Source of the DNA: Palsa-883 sp035696165
GTDB lineage: Bacteria; Pseudomonadota; Alphaproteobacteria; Acetobacterales; Acetobacteraceae
DNA length: 13,317 nt
Assembly (NCBI GenBank): GCA_035696165.1
Contig: DASRQX010000093.1
Span: 1-13,317 of the forward strand
Direction of reading: 5' to 3'
In this document: in pieces, positions 1-6,358 of the stretch
Layout of the letters: the number at the start of each line of letters is the position of its first letter
Position numbering within the stretch: position 1 is the first letter of the stretch
Position numbers and translations under genes: made by a program
Notes under the pieces: generated by a model
Seen by the model: the letters and a program-made list of their open reading frames with translations, nothing else
What the model was told of the DNA's origin: nothing
Databases searched by the model: none

Positions 1-194
1 CGTCCTATTCACCAGAACTCAACCCAATGGAGAACATTTGGGACTACCTGCGTGGTAACAAGCTCAGCAGGCTTGTCTGGGACAACTATGAGGCCATCGT
101 CGCAGCCTGCAAGGAGGCTTGGCATTTCCTCATCGGCGACACGGAGCGCATTGATTCTATCGCCCGCCGCTCCTGGGCATGGGTCAATCATTAG
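1..194 (+). CDS. IS630-family transposase, C-terminal end (5' part outside window)
   Basis: The reading frame begins at base 3 and is open from the window edge to a TAG at 192-194, giving 63 residues. It starts SYSPELNPMENIWDYLRGNK, the signature around the third acidic residue (the E of NPMEN) of DDE_3 / IS630-type transposases, followed by the usual helical tail with conserved tryptophans (ending RRSWAWVNH). The catalytic domain upstream is outside the window, so I cannot tell whether the element is intact. The right inverted end of the element should lie just beyond the stop, roughly 195-230, but without the left end I cannot fix it; IS630 elements insert at TA, and TA occurs at 203-204 and 221-222. 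Family assignment is confident; integrity is unknown. Confidence 0.88.
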   Translation, partial: SYSPELNPMENIWDYLRGNKLSRLVWDNYEAIVAACKEAWHFLIGDTERIDSIARRSWAWVNH

Positions 195-782
195 GGCGGC
201 TGGTATTACAGCGATTGCTGATATGCCAGGTCACTTCGTGCGTCGCGTCGCCGCTCTGCGCAGATACATGCCATGCCGGAAGCAACGCGACCGTGGCGCT
301 TCCCCCGACCTCCATCGCCGTCAGCGTACCGTGTCCCGCTTCGCATGGGTTTGGATACGGAATAGCGACACGTAGCGGCACGTCGGACAAGTCGAAAATC
401 GGCGAGAAACAAGTTCCGGACCGTAGACGAACCGTTCCGGGCGGTTGCCCTGGCGCACGTGCCACGGTGACCCACGCCAGCGGTCGTGGGCAACCGGTGC
501 GCGGTCCTTGAATTGCGTGAGAAAATCCGTGGACCCGTCCATCGTCGTCAGTGCGGCTGCGACATCTCGAGCGTCGACCTGTGCCAATTCGCTGGTGACG
601 ACCTCTGCGCCGCCTTCGGGTGTCATCGCGGGTCCAGCACTTGAGATGAGCCAGATCCAACATACAATGGCGGCGAGCGTCGCAACTGCCGTGGCTGGCA
701 AAAGCCCCGGAAAATCGCCCTTGTCGTCCCCCCGCGCACCGGCTGCGGTCGCCGGCGGCCGCGTCTCCGAGTCCTGCGTCAT
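184..782 (-). pseudogene. Frameshifted single-pass membrane protein gene, C-terminus cut by the IS630 element
   Basis: Two reverse-strand frames join into one plausible protein. The first, starting at ATG 782, gives an acidic cytoplasmic head, one membrane segment (about residues 31-50, LPATAVATLAAIVCWIWLIS) and an extracytoplasmic stretch ending FLTQFKDR near base 501. That frame then becomes low-quality sequence. From about base 492 the neighbouring frame reads as real protein (CPRPLAWVTVARAPGQPPGT, then SPIFDLSDVPLRVAIPYP and ATVALLPAWHV) down to a TGA at 184-186. Moving between frames at 492-503 fits loss of one base or gain of two. The second frame stops inside the transposase gene, so its last residues are probably IS-derived and the native C-terminus is lost. 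Product unknown; I have an impression of a recurrent hypothetical family with the LAWVTVAR and VAIPYP blocks but cannot verify it. Neither frame has a strong RBS signal at 782. Confidence 0.55.
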
Positions 783-1215
783 GACTTAACCAGACAGGGG
801 GTAACTATGCCGGCCGTGGCGCACAATACTCATGCCGACCGGAGCGAATTGCTAGACGCGGCCACAGTGGTCGTCAACCTTGCAGGCGAACAACAATTGA
901 CGCTTGGGGTGCGACGTGAACAGGTGCAGCCGTCCTGGGCGGCCGACAGCGGCTTCCGGTTCAATGCGTCATCGGGCGGGCCGTCAGGTTCGACTGGAAT
1001 CGGCTGACGTGCACGATGCCGCGAGATCGTCTCGCACACGTCCAGACTGCGACATTCGTTGGCGGTGCGCTACTCGGTGGCTAGCACGACAGGCTTCACT
1101 GATGGTTCCGCTGGTGGATGATTCGTGCGCCAGGTCTGCGGGTCTTGCATACCGATCCGCCGGAAATGCGCATGCCAGTCCAGCAACGAAGCCACGCGAG
1201 ACGCGCGCCCCGACG
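783..1215. other. Gene-free gap, possibly decayed
   Basis: No convincing gene. A 66-codon forward frame (807-1007) has a G-rich possible RBS (795-801) and starts MPAVAHNTHADRSELLDAAT, but it shows no domain, ends in low-complexity Ser/Gly and is probably chance. Base composition is more mixed than in the flanking genes, as expected of decayed coding sequence or intergenic DNA. I see no tRNA, terminator or repeat. Confidence 0.4.
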
Positions 1216-2421
1216 CTACCGCGCGCGGCTCACGGTGTAATCAGCCACGTCGGCCAGCGCGCGGCGGATCGCGCTGTCCGGGAACACCGTCAGAGCCGCC
1301 TTCGCCGTTTCGGCGAAGCGCGTTGCGCGGGCCAGCGTGGTCGCAATGGCCCCGTGGCGCGCGATCAACGCCATTGCGTGATCGAGATCGGCTGGATGCT
1401 GGTCGCTGTGCTCGATCGTGCGGTGCCAGAACGCTTGGTCGTCGGCGTCGCCGGCCTGGTAGGCGGCCAGCACGGGCAGGGTGATCTTGCCCTCGCGGAA
1501 ATCGTCGCCGACGGTCTTGCCCAGGGTCGCCTGGTCGGCCGCGTAATCCAGTGCGTCGTCCACCAGTTGGAACGCAATGCCGAGATTGCTGCCGTAGGCG
1601 GCGAGCGCTGCCTCCTCCGCCTGCGGGCGGTCGGCGACAATGGCACCAACCTGGCAGGCGGCGGCGAACAGCGCGGCGGTCTTGCCCTGGATCACCTCGA
1701 GATAGCGGTCCTCGGTGGTGGCAAGGTCGTGCTGGGTGGCGAGTTGCAGCACCTCGCCCTCGGCGATCGTCGCGGCGGCGCGCGACAGCACCGCCAGCAC
1801 CTTGAGCGAGCCGTCCTCGACCATAAGCTGGAAGGCGCGCGCGAACAGGAAGTCGCCGACCAGGACGGACGCCTTGTTGCCGAACACTGCGTTGGCCGAG
1901 GCCAGGCCGCGGCGGAGTTGGCTTTCGTCAACCACGTCGTCGTGCAGCAGGGTCGCGGTATGGATGAACTCGACGCAGGCGGCCAGGCTTGGGTGGCGGG
2001 TGCCGGCGTAGCCGCACAGCCGGGCGGCGGCCAGCGTCAGCAGCGGGCGCAGCCGCTTGCCGCCGGCGGCGACGATATGCGCGGCAAGCTGCGGGATGAG
2101 CGCGACCGGGCTGTCCATGTGCGCGACGATGGTGTGGTTGCAGGCCGCCATGTCGCGCTCGACGAGGGCGGCGAGAACGTGCAGAGCGTCCTCGTCTTGC
2201 CTTGGGTCTTGCTTCGGATCTACGCCGCGGTCGCCCAGGGGCTCGCCCAGCGTACCGCTACGGGTGCCGCGGCGAGAACCGGCATCATCCGGGGCGGCGC
2301 CCGCCGCGACCCCCGGATCAAGTCCGCAGGCGGGGGCAGGTTCCGCTTGGAACGGGGGCAGGCTGGCGACAACGCCCAAAACTGTCTCCCGGCTTGCGCG
2401 GCTTGAGTGCAGCGTCACCAT
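1216..2421 (-). CDS. Long-chain polyprenyl diphosphate synthase (IspB/DdsA type)
   Basis: Head-to-tail trans-prenyltransferase that extends farnesyl/geranyl diphosphate with isopentenyl diphosphate to make the ubiquinone side chain. Both aspartate-rich motifs are present: LLHDDVVD (DDxxD, residues 161-165) and FQLVDDALDY (288-292). Also visible are the substrate-binding GGKRLRP (120-126), GKT (246-248), and DDFREGKITLPV (306-317), which is typical of this clade. The catalytic domain starts near residue 77; residues 1-75 are a low-complexity Pro/Ala/Arg extension that makes the protein (401 residues) longer than the usual 330-350. The ATG at 2421 has no good RBS and overlaps a promoter-like -10, so a TTG at 2379 (codon 15), preceded by GGGAG, is a credible alternative start. 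Divergent from the DUF2007 gene. Chain length (C40 or C50) cannot be read from sequence; C50 is usual in alphaproteobacteria. Confidence 0.93.
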   Translation of the reverse strand: MVTLHSSRASRETVLGVVASLPPFQAEPAPACGLDPGVAAGAAPDDAGSRRGTRSGTLGEPLGDRGVDPKQDPRQDEDALHVLAALVERDMAACNHTIVAHMDSPVALIPQLAAHIVAAGGKRLRPLLTLAAARLCGYAGTRHPSLAACVEFIHTATLLHDDVVDESQLRRGLASANAVFGNKASVLVGDFLFARAFQLMVEDGSLKVLAVLSRAAATIAEGEVLQLATQHDLATTEDRYLEVIQGKTAALFAAACQVGAIVADRPQAEEAALAAYGSNLGIAFQLVDDALDYAADQATLGKTVGDDFREGKITLPVLAAYQAGDADDQAFWHRTIEHSDQHPADLDHAMALIARHGAIATTLARATRFAETAKAALTVFPDSAIRRALADVADYTVSRAR

Positions 2422-2446
2422 ATCGGCGCGCCGGAAACAGGGTCAA
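2417..2446 (-). promoter_or_regulatory. Candidate sigma70 promoter for the polyprenyl synthase gene
   Basis: On the reverse strand TTGACC (2446-2441) is followed after 18 bases by TATGGT (2422-2417). The -10 covers the first ATG of the gene. Transcription would then start near 2410, inside the nominal coding sequence, which favours the TTG start at 2379. Pattern match only. Confidence 0.4.
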
Positions 2447-2481
2447 GCTGAGCTGGAGGGCCGAGGCAGGAGGGACGCGCG

Positions 2482-2688
2482 GTGCGGGTGCTGGTGACGA
2501 CAAACAATATGGTCCGGCTGAGCTTTCTCGGGGCGTTGCTGGCCGATGCCGGGATCACGACGACGGTGCTGGATGGGCATGCCAGTGCGGTCGAGGGGAG
2601 CATCGGCGCCATCCCGCGCCGGCTGGTGGTTGCCGAGGCGGACGAGGTGCGGGCACGGCGGGTGCTGACCGAGGCCGGGGAACTCTGA
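2482..2688 (+). CDS. DUF2007 family small protein
   Basis: Sixty-eight residues, GTG start with a strong RBS (GGCAGGAGGG at 2464-2473). It matches the compact DUF2007 (putative signal-transducing) pattern: an N-terminal beta strand (MRVLVTTNN), an LSFLGALLADAGI helix that sets the level of the next strand, VLDGHASAVEGSIGAIPRRL, then VVAEADEVRARRVLTEAG. Molecular role is unknown; structures of the family resemble small ACT-like or PII-like folds and a ligand-sensing role is only proposed. In many alphaproteobacteria this gene lies between the divergent polyprenyl synthase and a TrmN6-type methyltransferase. Here the methyltransferase is 2.1 kb further on. An ATG overlaps the stop (TGATG at 2686-2690), as in a coupled operon, but the frame it opens does not look like protein. 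Confidence 0.85.
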   Translation: MRVLVTTNNMVRLSFLGALLADAGITTTVLDGHASAVEGSIGAIPRRLVVAEADEVRARRVLTEAGEL

Positions 2689-2901
2689 TGGCGGCTCCGG
2701 AGCGGGCGACCGACAAAAGGGAGGCAACCGCGAATCGGCCAGCGTGGCACTCTGCGGGACGCCGTGGCGGGCGATGTCGTCACCGGATGCCATGTTGCTG
2801 GCAACACGGGAAAATCAGCGATGGCGACGGGGCCGGATGGCGACCGGGTCAGGTCGCGCTATTCTGCCGTGCGCCAACCGGAAGGAGACGCTGCATTGCA
2901 C

Positions 2902-3927
2902 ATGACGACGCGCCGGACCGTGCTGACGTCATTGCCGATCGCGGCCGCACTCGGCGGCACTGCGTTCGGCGGCAACTACACCGGCACGCCGCAGGACGCG
3001 GCGAGTTTTGCCCGCTACATCGAGGGCGTGAAGGCCGCGGCGCGGGCCAAGGGTATCGCTCCCGACGTGTTGGAAGCCGCGTTCGCGAATGTACGTGTCA
3101 ACGCACGCGTCATTGAGCTCGATCGCAACCAGCCCGAGGTCCAGTTCACCTGGGCGCGTTACCGCACGCTGGTTGTTTCGGACGCGCGGGTGGCGGGCGG
3201 CCGGGCGCAATACACGCGACACGCTGCACTGCTGCGGCGGGTTGAAGCAGCCTATGGCGTGCCTGGGCCGATTGTCGTCGGCCTGTGGGGCCTTGAGTCC
3301 GACTATGGGCACGATGTCGGCAACTTCAACGTGATCGAGGCAGTCGCGACGCTGGCCTGGGAGGGTCGTCGCGGGGCCTATTTCCGTAGCCAACTCATGG
3401 ACTGCCTGGCGATTCTCAATGCCGGCGACATCCGCCCGGCGCAGATGGTCGGCAGTTGGGCGGGCGCCATGGGCCAGACCCAGTTCATGCCGGACAGCTT
3501 CCTGAAATACGCCGTCGATTTCGACCACCGCGGCGCGCGCGACCTGTGGAACGATTTGGCCTGCGTTTTTGCCTCCACGGCCAACAACCTGGCGAAGGAG
3601 GGGTGGCGCCACGGGGTCCCGTGGGGCGCCCGCGTGATGCTGCCCGCCGGTTTCGATCCGGCACTGATCGGACGCGGCACCAGCCGCAAGCTGCGGTACT
3701 GGGCGGACCTCGGGGTGCGCCGGCAGGATGGCACGGCGTGGTACGCGCCGGAGAAGGCCGCATCGGCGTGGGCCGAGCTTCCCAGCGCGTTGGTGCAGCC
3801 TGGCGCACCAGCCGACAATGACACCTACCTGGTCTACTCCATGCAATTCGCGGCGCTGCGGGCCTACAACCCATCCGACAAATACGCGCTGTGCATCGGT
3901 CTGCTGGCTGACGGGATCGAAACGTGA
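2902..3927 (+). CDS. Lytic murein transglycosylase, MltB/SLT_2 type, exported
   Basis: Cleaves the MurNAc-GlcNAc bond of peptidoglycan to leave 1,6-anhydro-MurNAc; acts in the periplasm. Counting from the ATG at 2902 (341 residues): an N-terminal export signal with twin arginines (MTTRRTVLTSLPIAAALGGT), no lipobox; catalytic glutamate E132 in GLWGLESDYG; WAGAMGQTQFMP (186-197), the classical SLT_2 motif; then NDLACVFASTANNL and a C-terminal GLLADGI block. No peptidoglycan-binding domain follows. RBS GAAGGAG at 2881-2887 lies 14 bases before this ATG but 8 before an in-frame TTG at 2896, so TTG may be the true start, adding two residues. The family and catalytic residue are clear. It sits in the place where the methyltransferase partner of DUF2007 would be expected. 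Confidence 0.93.
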   Translation: MTTRRTVLTSLPIAAALGGTAFGGNYTGTPQDAASFARYIEGVKAAARAKGIAPDVLEAAFANVRVNARVIELDRNQPEVQFTWARYRTLVVSDARVAGGRAQYTRHAALLRRVEAAYGVPGPIVVGLWGLESDYGHDVGNFNVIEAVATLAWEGRRGAYFRSQLMDCLAILNAGDIRPAQMVGSWAGAMGQTQFMPDSFLKYAVDFDHRGARDLWNDLACVFASTANNLAKEGWRHGVPWGARVMLPAGFDPALIGRGTSRKLRYWADLGVRRQDGTAWYAPEKAASAWAELPSALVQPGAPADNDTYLVYSMQFAALRAYNPSDKYALCIGLLADGIET

Positions 3928-4013
3928 TCGTCCGTTCGGATCGGACCCGGGGCGCGCGCACGGGATGAAAGCGCTGCGGGGTCGGCAGGCCGGATGCGCC
4001 AGTTCAGTCCGGT

Positions 4014-4032
4014 GTCCGAACAGGTGTCGGAC
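4014..4032. terminator. Weak hairpin between converging genes
   Basis: GTCCGA (4014-4019) pairs with TCGGAC (4027-4032) around a 7-base loop, just before the end of the reverse-strand gene that stops at 4039. The transglycosylase gene converges on it. There is no T-tract on either side, so it would at best be a weak or Rho-assisted terminator. A second short GTCCG/CGGAC pairing occurs near 3932-3950. Confidence 0.25.
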
Positions 4033-4038
4033 GGGGTG

Positions 4039-4317
4039 CTAATCCGTGCCCCATTTGGGCGGCGGCAGCTTGTTCAGCAGGATCTGGTGTTGGGCGACTT
4101 CCTCGAACAACTTCTCGACCGCGGTTGCCAACTTCATGTGGGTGCGTTTGTTCGTCCTGCCCCGCGAGACGATTGCCCCTGCCGCGCGAAGTCGCCTGAG
4201 GGCGGGTCCTACATCCGCCCTTTTCAAGCCGGCGGCCGCCGTGATTTCCGCGTTGGTCATTTCACCCTGTAGGGCGGCGAGGATTTTTGCATCGTTTTCG
4301 TCGTCGTCATCCGCCAT
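4039..4317 (-). CDS. Small winged-helix DNA-binding protein (92 residues)
   Basis: Starts MADDDDENDAKILAALQG at ATG 4317, preceded by a strong RBS (GGAAGGGGG). Residues 10-62 read as a winged helix: helix 1 AKILAALQG, helix 2 TNAEITAAAG, recognition helix RADVGPALRRLRAAG, then a basic wing AIVSRGRTNKRTHMKL. The last 30 residues (ATAVEKLFEEVAQHQILLNK) form an amphipathic helix suitable for dimerisation. This looks like a transcription regulator, but I recognise no named family and no target. The frame stays open upstream to 4791, but that extension has non-protein-like composition; the Shine-Dalgarno decides this start. Converges with the transglycosylase gene. Confidence 0.72.
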   Translation of the reverse strand: MADDDDENDAKILAALQGEMTNAEITAAAGLKRADVGPALRRLRAAGAIVSRGRTNKRTHMKLATAVEKLFEEVAQHQILLNKLPPPKWGTD

Positions 4318-4770
4318 GGAACCCCCTTCCGCCGCGCCGCGATCGCGGATGCCGCCATTGAGACAAGGTTCTGTCCGACGTTCGCTGCCGCTTGCAGGGG
4401 GATCGGCAGGCCGCTGAGAACCAGGAACCCGCGCCCCGAGTCCGCCGCTTCGTGGTGGCAACAAACTTCCGAATCGGAACTCTAGCCCACCGTTGTCGGG
4501 TCGACCAGTTTGCCTAGGGCCCGCGGCAGGGGATTGCACTTGGAATTTCCTTGACCGGCTCACCGGGTCGGCACCAACCACGTGCTGACCGCTCGCAGGC
4601 AGATCTGGGTTTGGCGGTTCACGGTCTCGCACACCGCCTCGGACGTTGCCGTCTGGCGATCGATGAAAGTGAGCGGCCGCGCGTGCCGCGTCATCGATTG
4701 CAGTCGTATACGCCGTCCGCAGGTGACGTGGCGACGAGGCAGACCCACCCACCGGCTGGTATAAGCGCGC
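4318..4770. other. Long gap, no supported gene
   Basis: About 450 bases between the divergent winged-helix and methyltransferase genes. A reverse frame (4560-4781) ends RQTQICLRAVSTWLVPTR and has G/C at most third positions in its last 40 codons; it might be the tail of a decayed gene, but the opposite forward frame (4582-4764) looks as good, so I do not call either. The rest (4330-4560) has no tRNA or clear repeat. Promoters for both flanking genes should lie here. Confidence 0.4.
4760..4765 (+). promoter_or_regulatory. -10-like box immediately before the methyltransferase start
   Basis: TATAAG ends five bases before the ATG at 4771. A transcript starting 6-7 bases downstream of this box would begin at or next to the ATG, i.e. 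be leaderless. No Shine-Dalgarno is visible upstream of the ATG, which is consistent. No good -35 is seen 16-19 bases upstream. Confidence 0.35.
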
Positions 4771-5493
4771 ATGGACGTCACGGAAGGTCATCTGCTGGGC
4801 GGGCGAGTGCGCTATGCGCAGCCGCGCAGCGGGTTCCGCAGCGGGATAGAGCCGGTGCTGCTTGCGGCCGCGGTGCCGGCGCGTCCCGGAGAGCGCGTGC
4901 TGGAGGTAGGCAGCGGTGCGGGTGCGGCGCTGCTGTGCCTGGCGGCGCGGGTGGCGGGGATCAGTGGCGTTGGCGTGGAGCGCGACTCAGCGCTGGTCGC
5001 GCTGGCGGCGCGCAACGCGGCGGCAAATTCATGCCATGAGCTGGCTTTCCTGGCGGCCGACATCGCCGAGGCCCCTGAGATCGGTCGGTTCGACCACGCC
5101 TTCGCCAATCCGCCGTATCATTCGGCGCTGGGCACTGCCTCGGCTGACGCGTCACGCGATGCGGCGCGGCGGGCGCCGGCCGACCTGTTCACGCTGTGGG
5201 CGGCATCGATGGGGCGGCGGTTGCGCGCGCGCGGCACCTTGACCTGGATCGTGACCGCGGCGGTTCTGCCGGCTTGCGTCGCTGCGCTGACCGCCGCCGG
5301 ATGTGCGCCGGCGGCCCTGCTGCCGCTATGGCCGCGCGTCGGCCAGGACGCCAAGCTGGTCTTGCTGCATGGGGTCAAAGGCGGGCGGGCGGGATTTCGC
5401 GTGCTGCCCGGGCTGGTGCTGCACGCCGGGGCCGCAGGCTTCACGCAAGATGCCGAGATGATCCTGCGTCACGGCGGGCGATTGGCGATCTGA
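4771..5493 (+). CDS. tRNA1(Val) adenine-37 N6-methyltransferase-like protein (TrmN6/YfiC family)
   Basis: Class I SAM-dependent methyltransferase of 240 residues. N-terminus MDVTEGHLLGGRVRYAQPRS followed by GFRSGIEPVLLAAAVPARPG is characteristic of the family. SAM motif I is VLEVGSGAGAALLCLA (43-58), acidic motif II is GVERD (68-72), and NPPY (113-116) is the N6-adenine/glutamine-type catalytic motif. The tail has the usual LLLHGVKGGRAGF-like block (VLLHGVKGGRAGF). Expected reaction: m6A at position 37 of a valine tRNA; the exact substrate is inferred from family. It is on the same strand as DUF2007, its usual partner, but separated by 2 kb. It overlaps nothing and has no obvious RBS (see the -10-like box). 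The next gene converges. Confidence 0.87.
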   Translation: MDVTEGHLLGGRVRYAQPRSGFRSGIEPVLLAAAVPARPGERVLEVGSGAGAALLCLAARVAGISGVGVERDSALVALAARNAAANSCHELAFLAADIAEAPEIGRFDHAFANPPYHSALGTASADASRDAARRAPADLFTLWAASMGRRLRARGTLTWIVTAAVLPACVAALTAAGCAPAALLPLWPRVGQDAKLVLLHGVKGGRAGFRVLPGLVLHAGAAGFTQDAEMILRHGGRLAI

Positions 5494-5508
5494 CCGGGCG
5501 CGGCGTTT

Positions 5509-5556
5509 CCAAGGCCCACGAGTCACCACGCTTGGAGGTCCGTGGGCTTGGAGACC
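5509..5556. terminator. Nested inverted repeats between converging genes
   Basis: CCAAGGCCCACG (5509-5520) pairs with CGTGGGCTTGG (5541-5551), one bulge, about 20-base loop; an alternative overlapping pairing is GAGGTC (5535-5540) with GACCTC (5551-5556). The segment also carries three variants of CTTGGAGGTC (near 5531, 5547, 5578). It lies just past the methyltransferase stop and before the end of the reverse gene at 5595, so a bidirectional terminator is likely, though there is no T-tract. Confidence 0.4.
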
Positions 5557-5594
5557 TCAGGGCCGGTGGACCCCAGGCTCGGAGGTCCAAACGC

Positions 5595-5894
5595 TCAGAG
5601 ATCCCCCGTCTCCGCATGGCGCAAGTGCCACAGCCGCTCGTGCGCCGCGACCAGGCTTTCCATATTGCGCCGCCGCGTTCCGTCCGGTGTCAACGGCCGG
5701 CGCGTGAGCATCATTTCCAGGACGTGCAGAAGTTGCTCGGCTACCTCGAAGTCGCCTTGATCGCACGCATGATGGAACGCTATCAGAATCTTGTCTGACA
5801 AGCGCCGGCTGTAACGAGGGGTGGTTGGCGCCGCGCCTTCGTTCTGCGCGTCGGCCTCCGGTCGCTTCACCATCGGTTCGGTCGTGGTGCCCAT
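5595..5894 (-). CDS. Small conserved-type hypothetical protein (99 residues)
   Basis: Function unknown. After a disordered 26-residue head, the protein has RYSRRLSDKILIAFHHACDQ then GDFEVAEQLLHVLEMMLTRR, a helical block reminiscent of a single helix-turn-helix repeat unit, then LTPDGTRRRNMESLVAAHERLWHLRH. The dense pattern of charged and hydrophobic residues, codon use and soluble character look like a real gene; I believe similar short proteins recur in Acetobacteraceae but cannot check. The ATG at 5894 touches the purine-rich GAGGGAGG, which is too close to act as its RBS; the next ATG (5873, MVKRPEADAQ) has that sequence 18 bases upstream, so the exact start is uncertain. No partner gene on its strand within 450 bases upstream. 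Confidence 0.72.
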   Translation of the reverse strand: MGTTTEPMVKRPEADAQNEGAAPTTPRYSRRLSDKILIAFHHACDQGDFEVAEQLLHVLEMMLTRRPLTPDGTRRRNMESLVAAHERLWHLRHAETGDL

Positions 5895-5968
5895 CCTCCC
5901 TCGATCTGCTGGATATGCCCTGCCCGCTGCAGGGCTGCCTTTGCCAACTCAGGTGCCGTATCACGAGT

Positions 5969-5998
5969 CACGCCGGTTGGTACGGCGTGTTTGTTTTG
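5969..5998 (+). terminator. Intrinsic terminator without an obvious gene
   Basis: CACGCCG (5969-5975) and CGGCGTG (5983-5989) form a perfect 7-bp stem with loop GTTGGTA, followed at once by a T-rich tract TTTGTTTT (5990-5997). This is a textbook forward-strand Rho-independent terminator. Read on the reverse strand the 3' side is not T-rich. No forward gene ends nearby: the methyltransferase stops 475 bases upstream and a reverse gene lies between. Confidence 0.6.
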
Positions 5999-6172
5999 AG
6001 CGACACTTCGACGCGGTTCCGCTCCGCGCGATCTTACCGGATCGACTGGCCTGCTGCACAACTCATGTTGCACGAACCCACCGCGAGTATGCTGTTTCCG
6101 CGACTGTGCACATTCTCTGGCAACGCGGCATCCGATGTCTGAATTTTATCCAAAAGTCTCACACAGCGACGT

Positions 6173-6201
6173 TCGATACCAAAGCGCGTGCCTCGGGTCA
6201 A
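6173..6201 (-). promoter_or_regulatory. Candidate reverse-strand promoter
   Basis: Reverse strand TTGACC (6201-6196), 17-base spacer, then TATCGA (6178-6173). The -35 is good, the -10 poor. It would transcribe towards the small protein gene at 5894 with a leader of about 270 bases. Confidence 0.25.
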
Positions 6202-6358
6202 GCGCGTTAGATCGCGCACAGCGTCTCTTGACACAAAGATCGGTGTGGGATGGCCAGGAGGTGGCCGCGCGGGGCTGCGGGCCGGTGCCGGTTTCGGACT
6301 GGGACACTGTCGGGTCGCGCAGCACCTGTGTTCGAGATGGGGAGTGGCACGGCCCGTC

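Larger units (their letters stand above)
5895..6358. other. Gene-free gap with lower GC
   Basis: About 460 bases with no convincing coding frame on either strand. It contains an intrinsic terminator reading forward (5969-5998), a reverse-strand promoter-like pair (6173-6201), and a small hairpin GCGCG-ATCTAA-type loop near 6202-6217. It could hold a small RNA or a long leader for the reverse gene at 5595-5894. Confidence 0.45.

Noticed and set aside
807..1007. 66-residue forward ORF with a G-rich RBS
   Set aside because: No domain, low-complexity end, poor composition; too weak to call a gene.
904..2406. 500-codon forward open frame across the polyprenyl synthase
   Set aside because: Antisense shadow of a clearly recognised gene in high-GC DNA; it contains no domain.
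2687..3116. Frame opened by the ATG overlapping the DUF2007 stop
   Set aside because: Arg/Gly/Cys-rich noise that overlaps the transglycosylase in another frame.
6300..6358. 5S rRNA-like string (reverse strand CCCCATCTCGAACACAGG) just after nrdB
   Set aside because: Only about 18 bases resemble the 5S loop region; the 5' half would lie inside nrdB and no 5S stem pairs.
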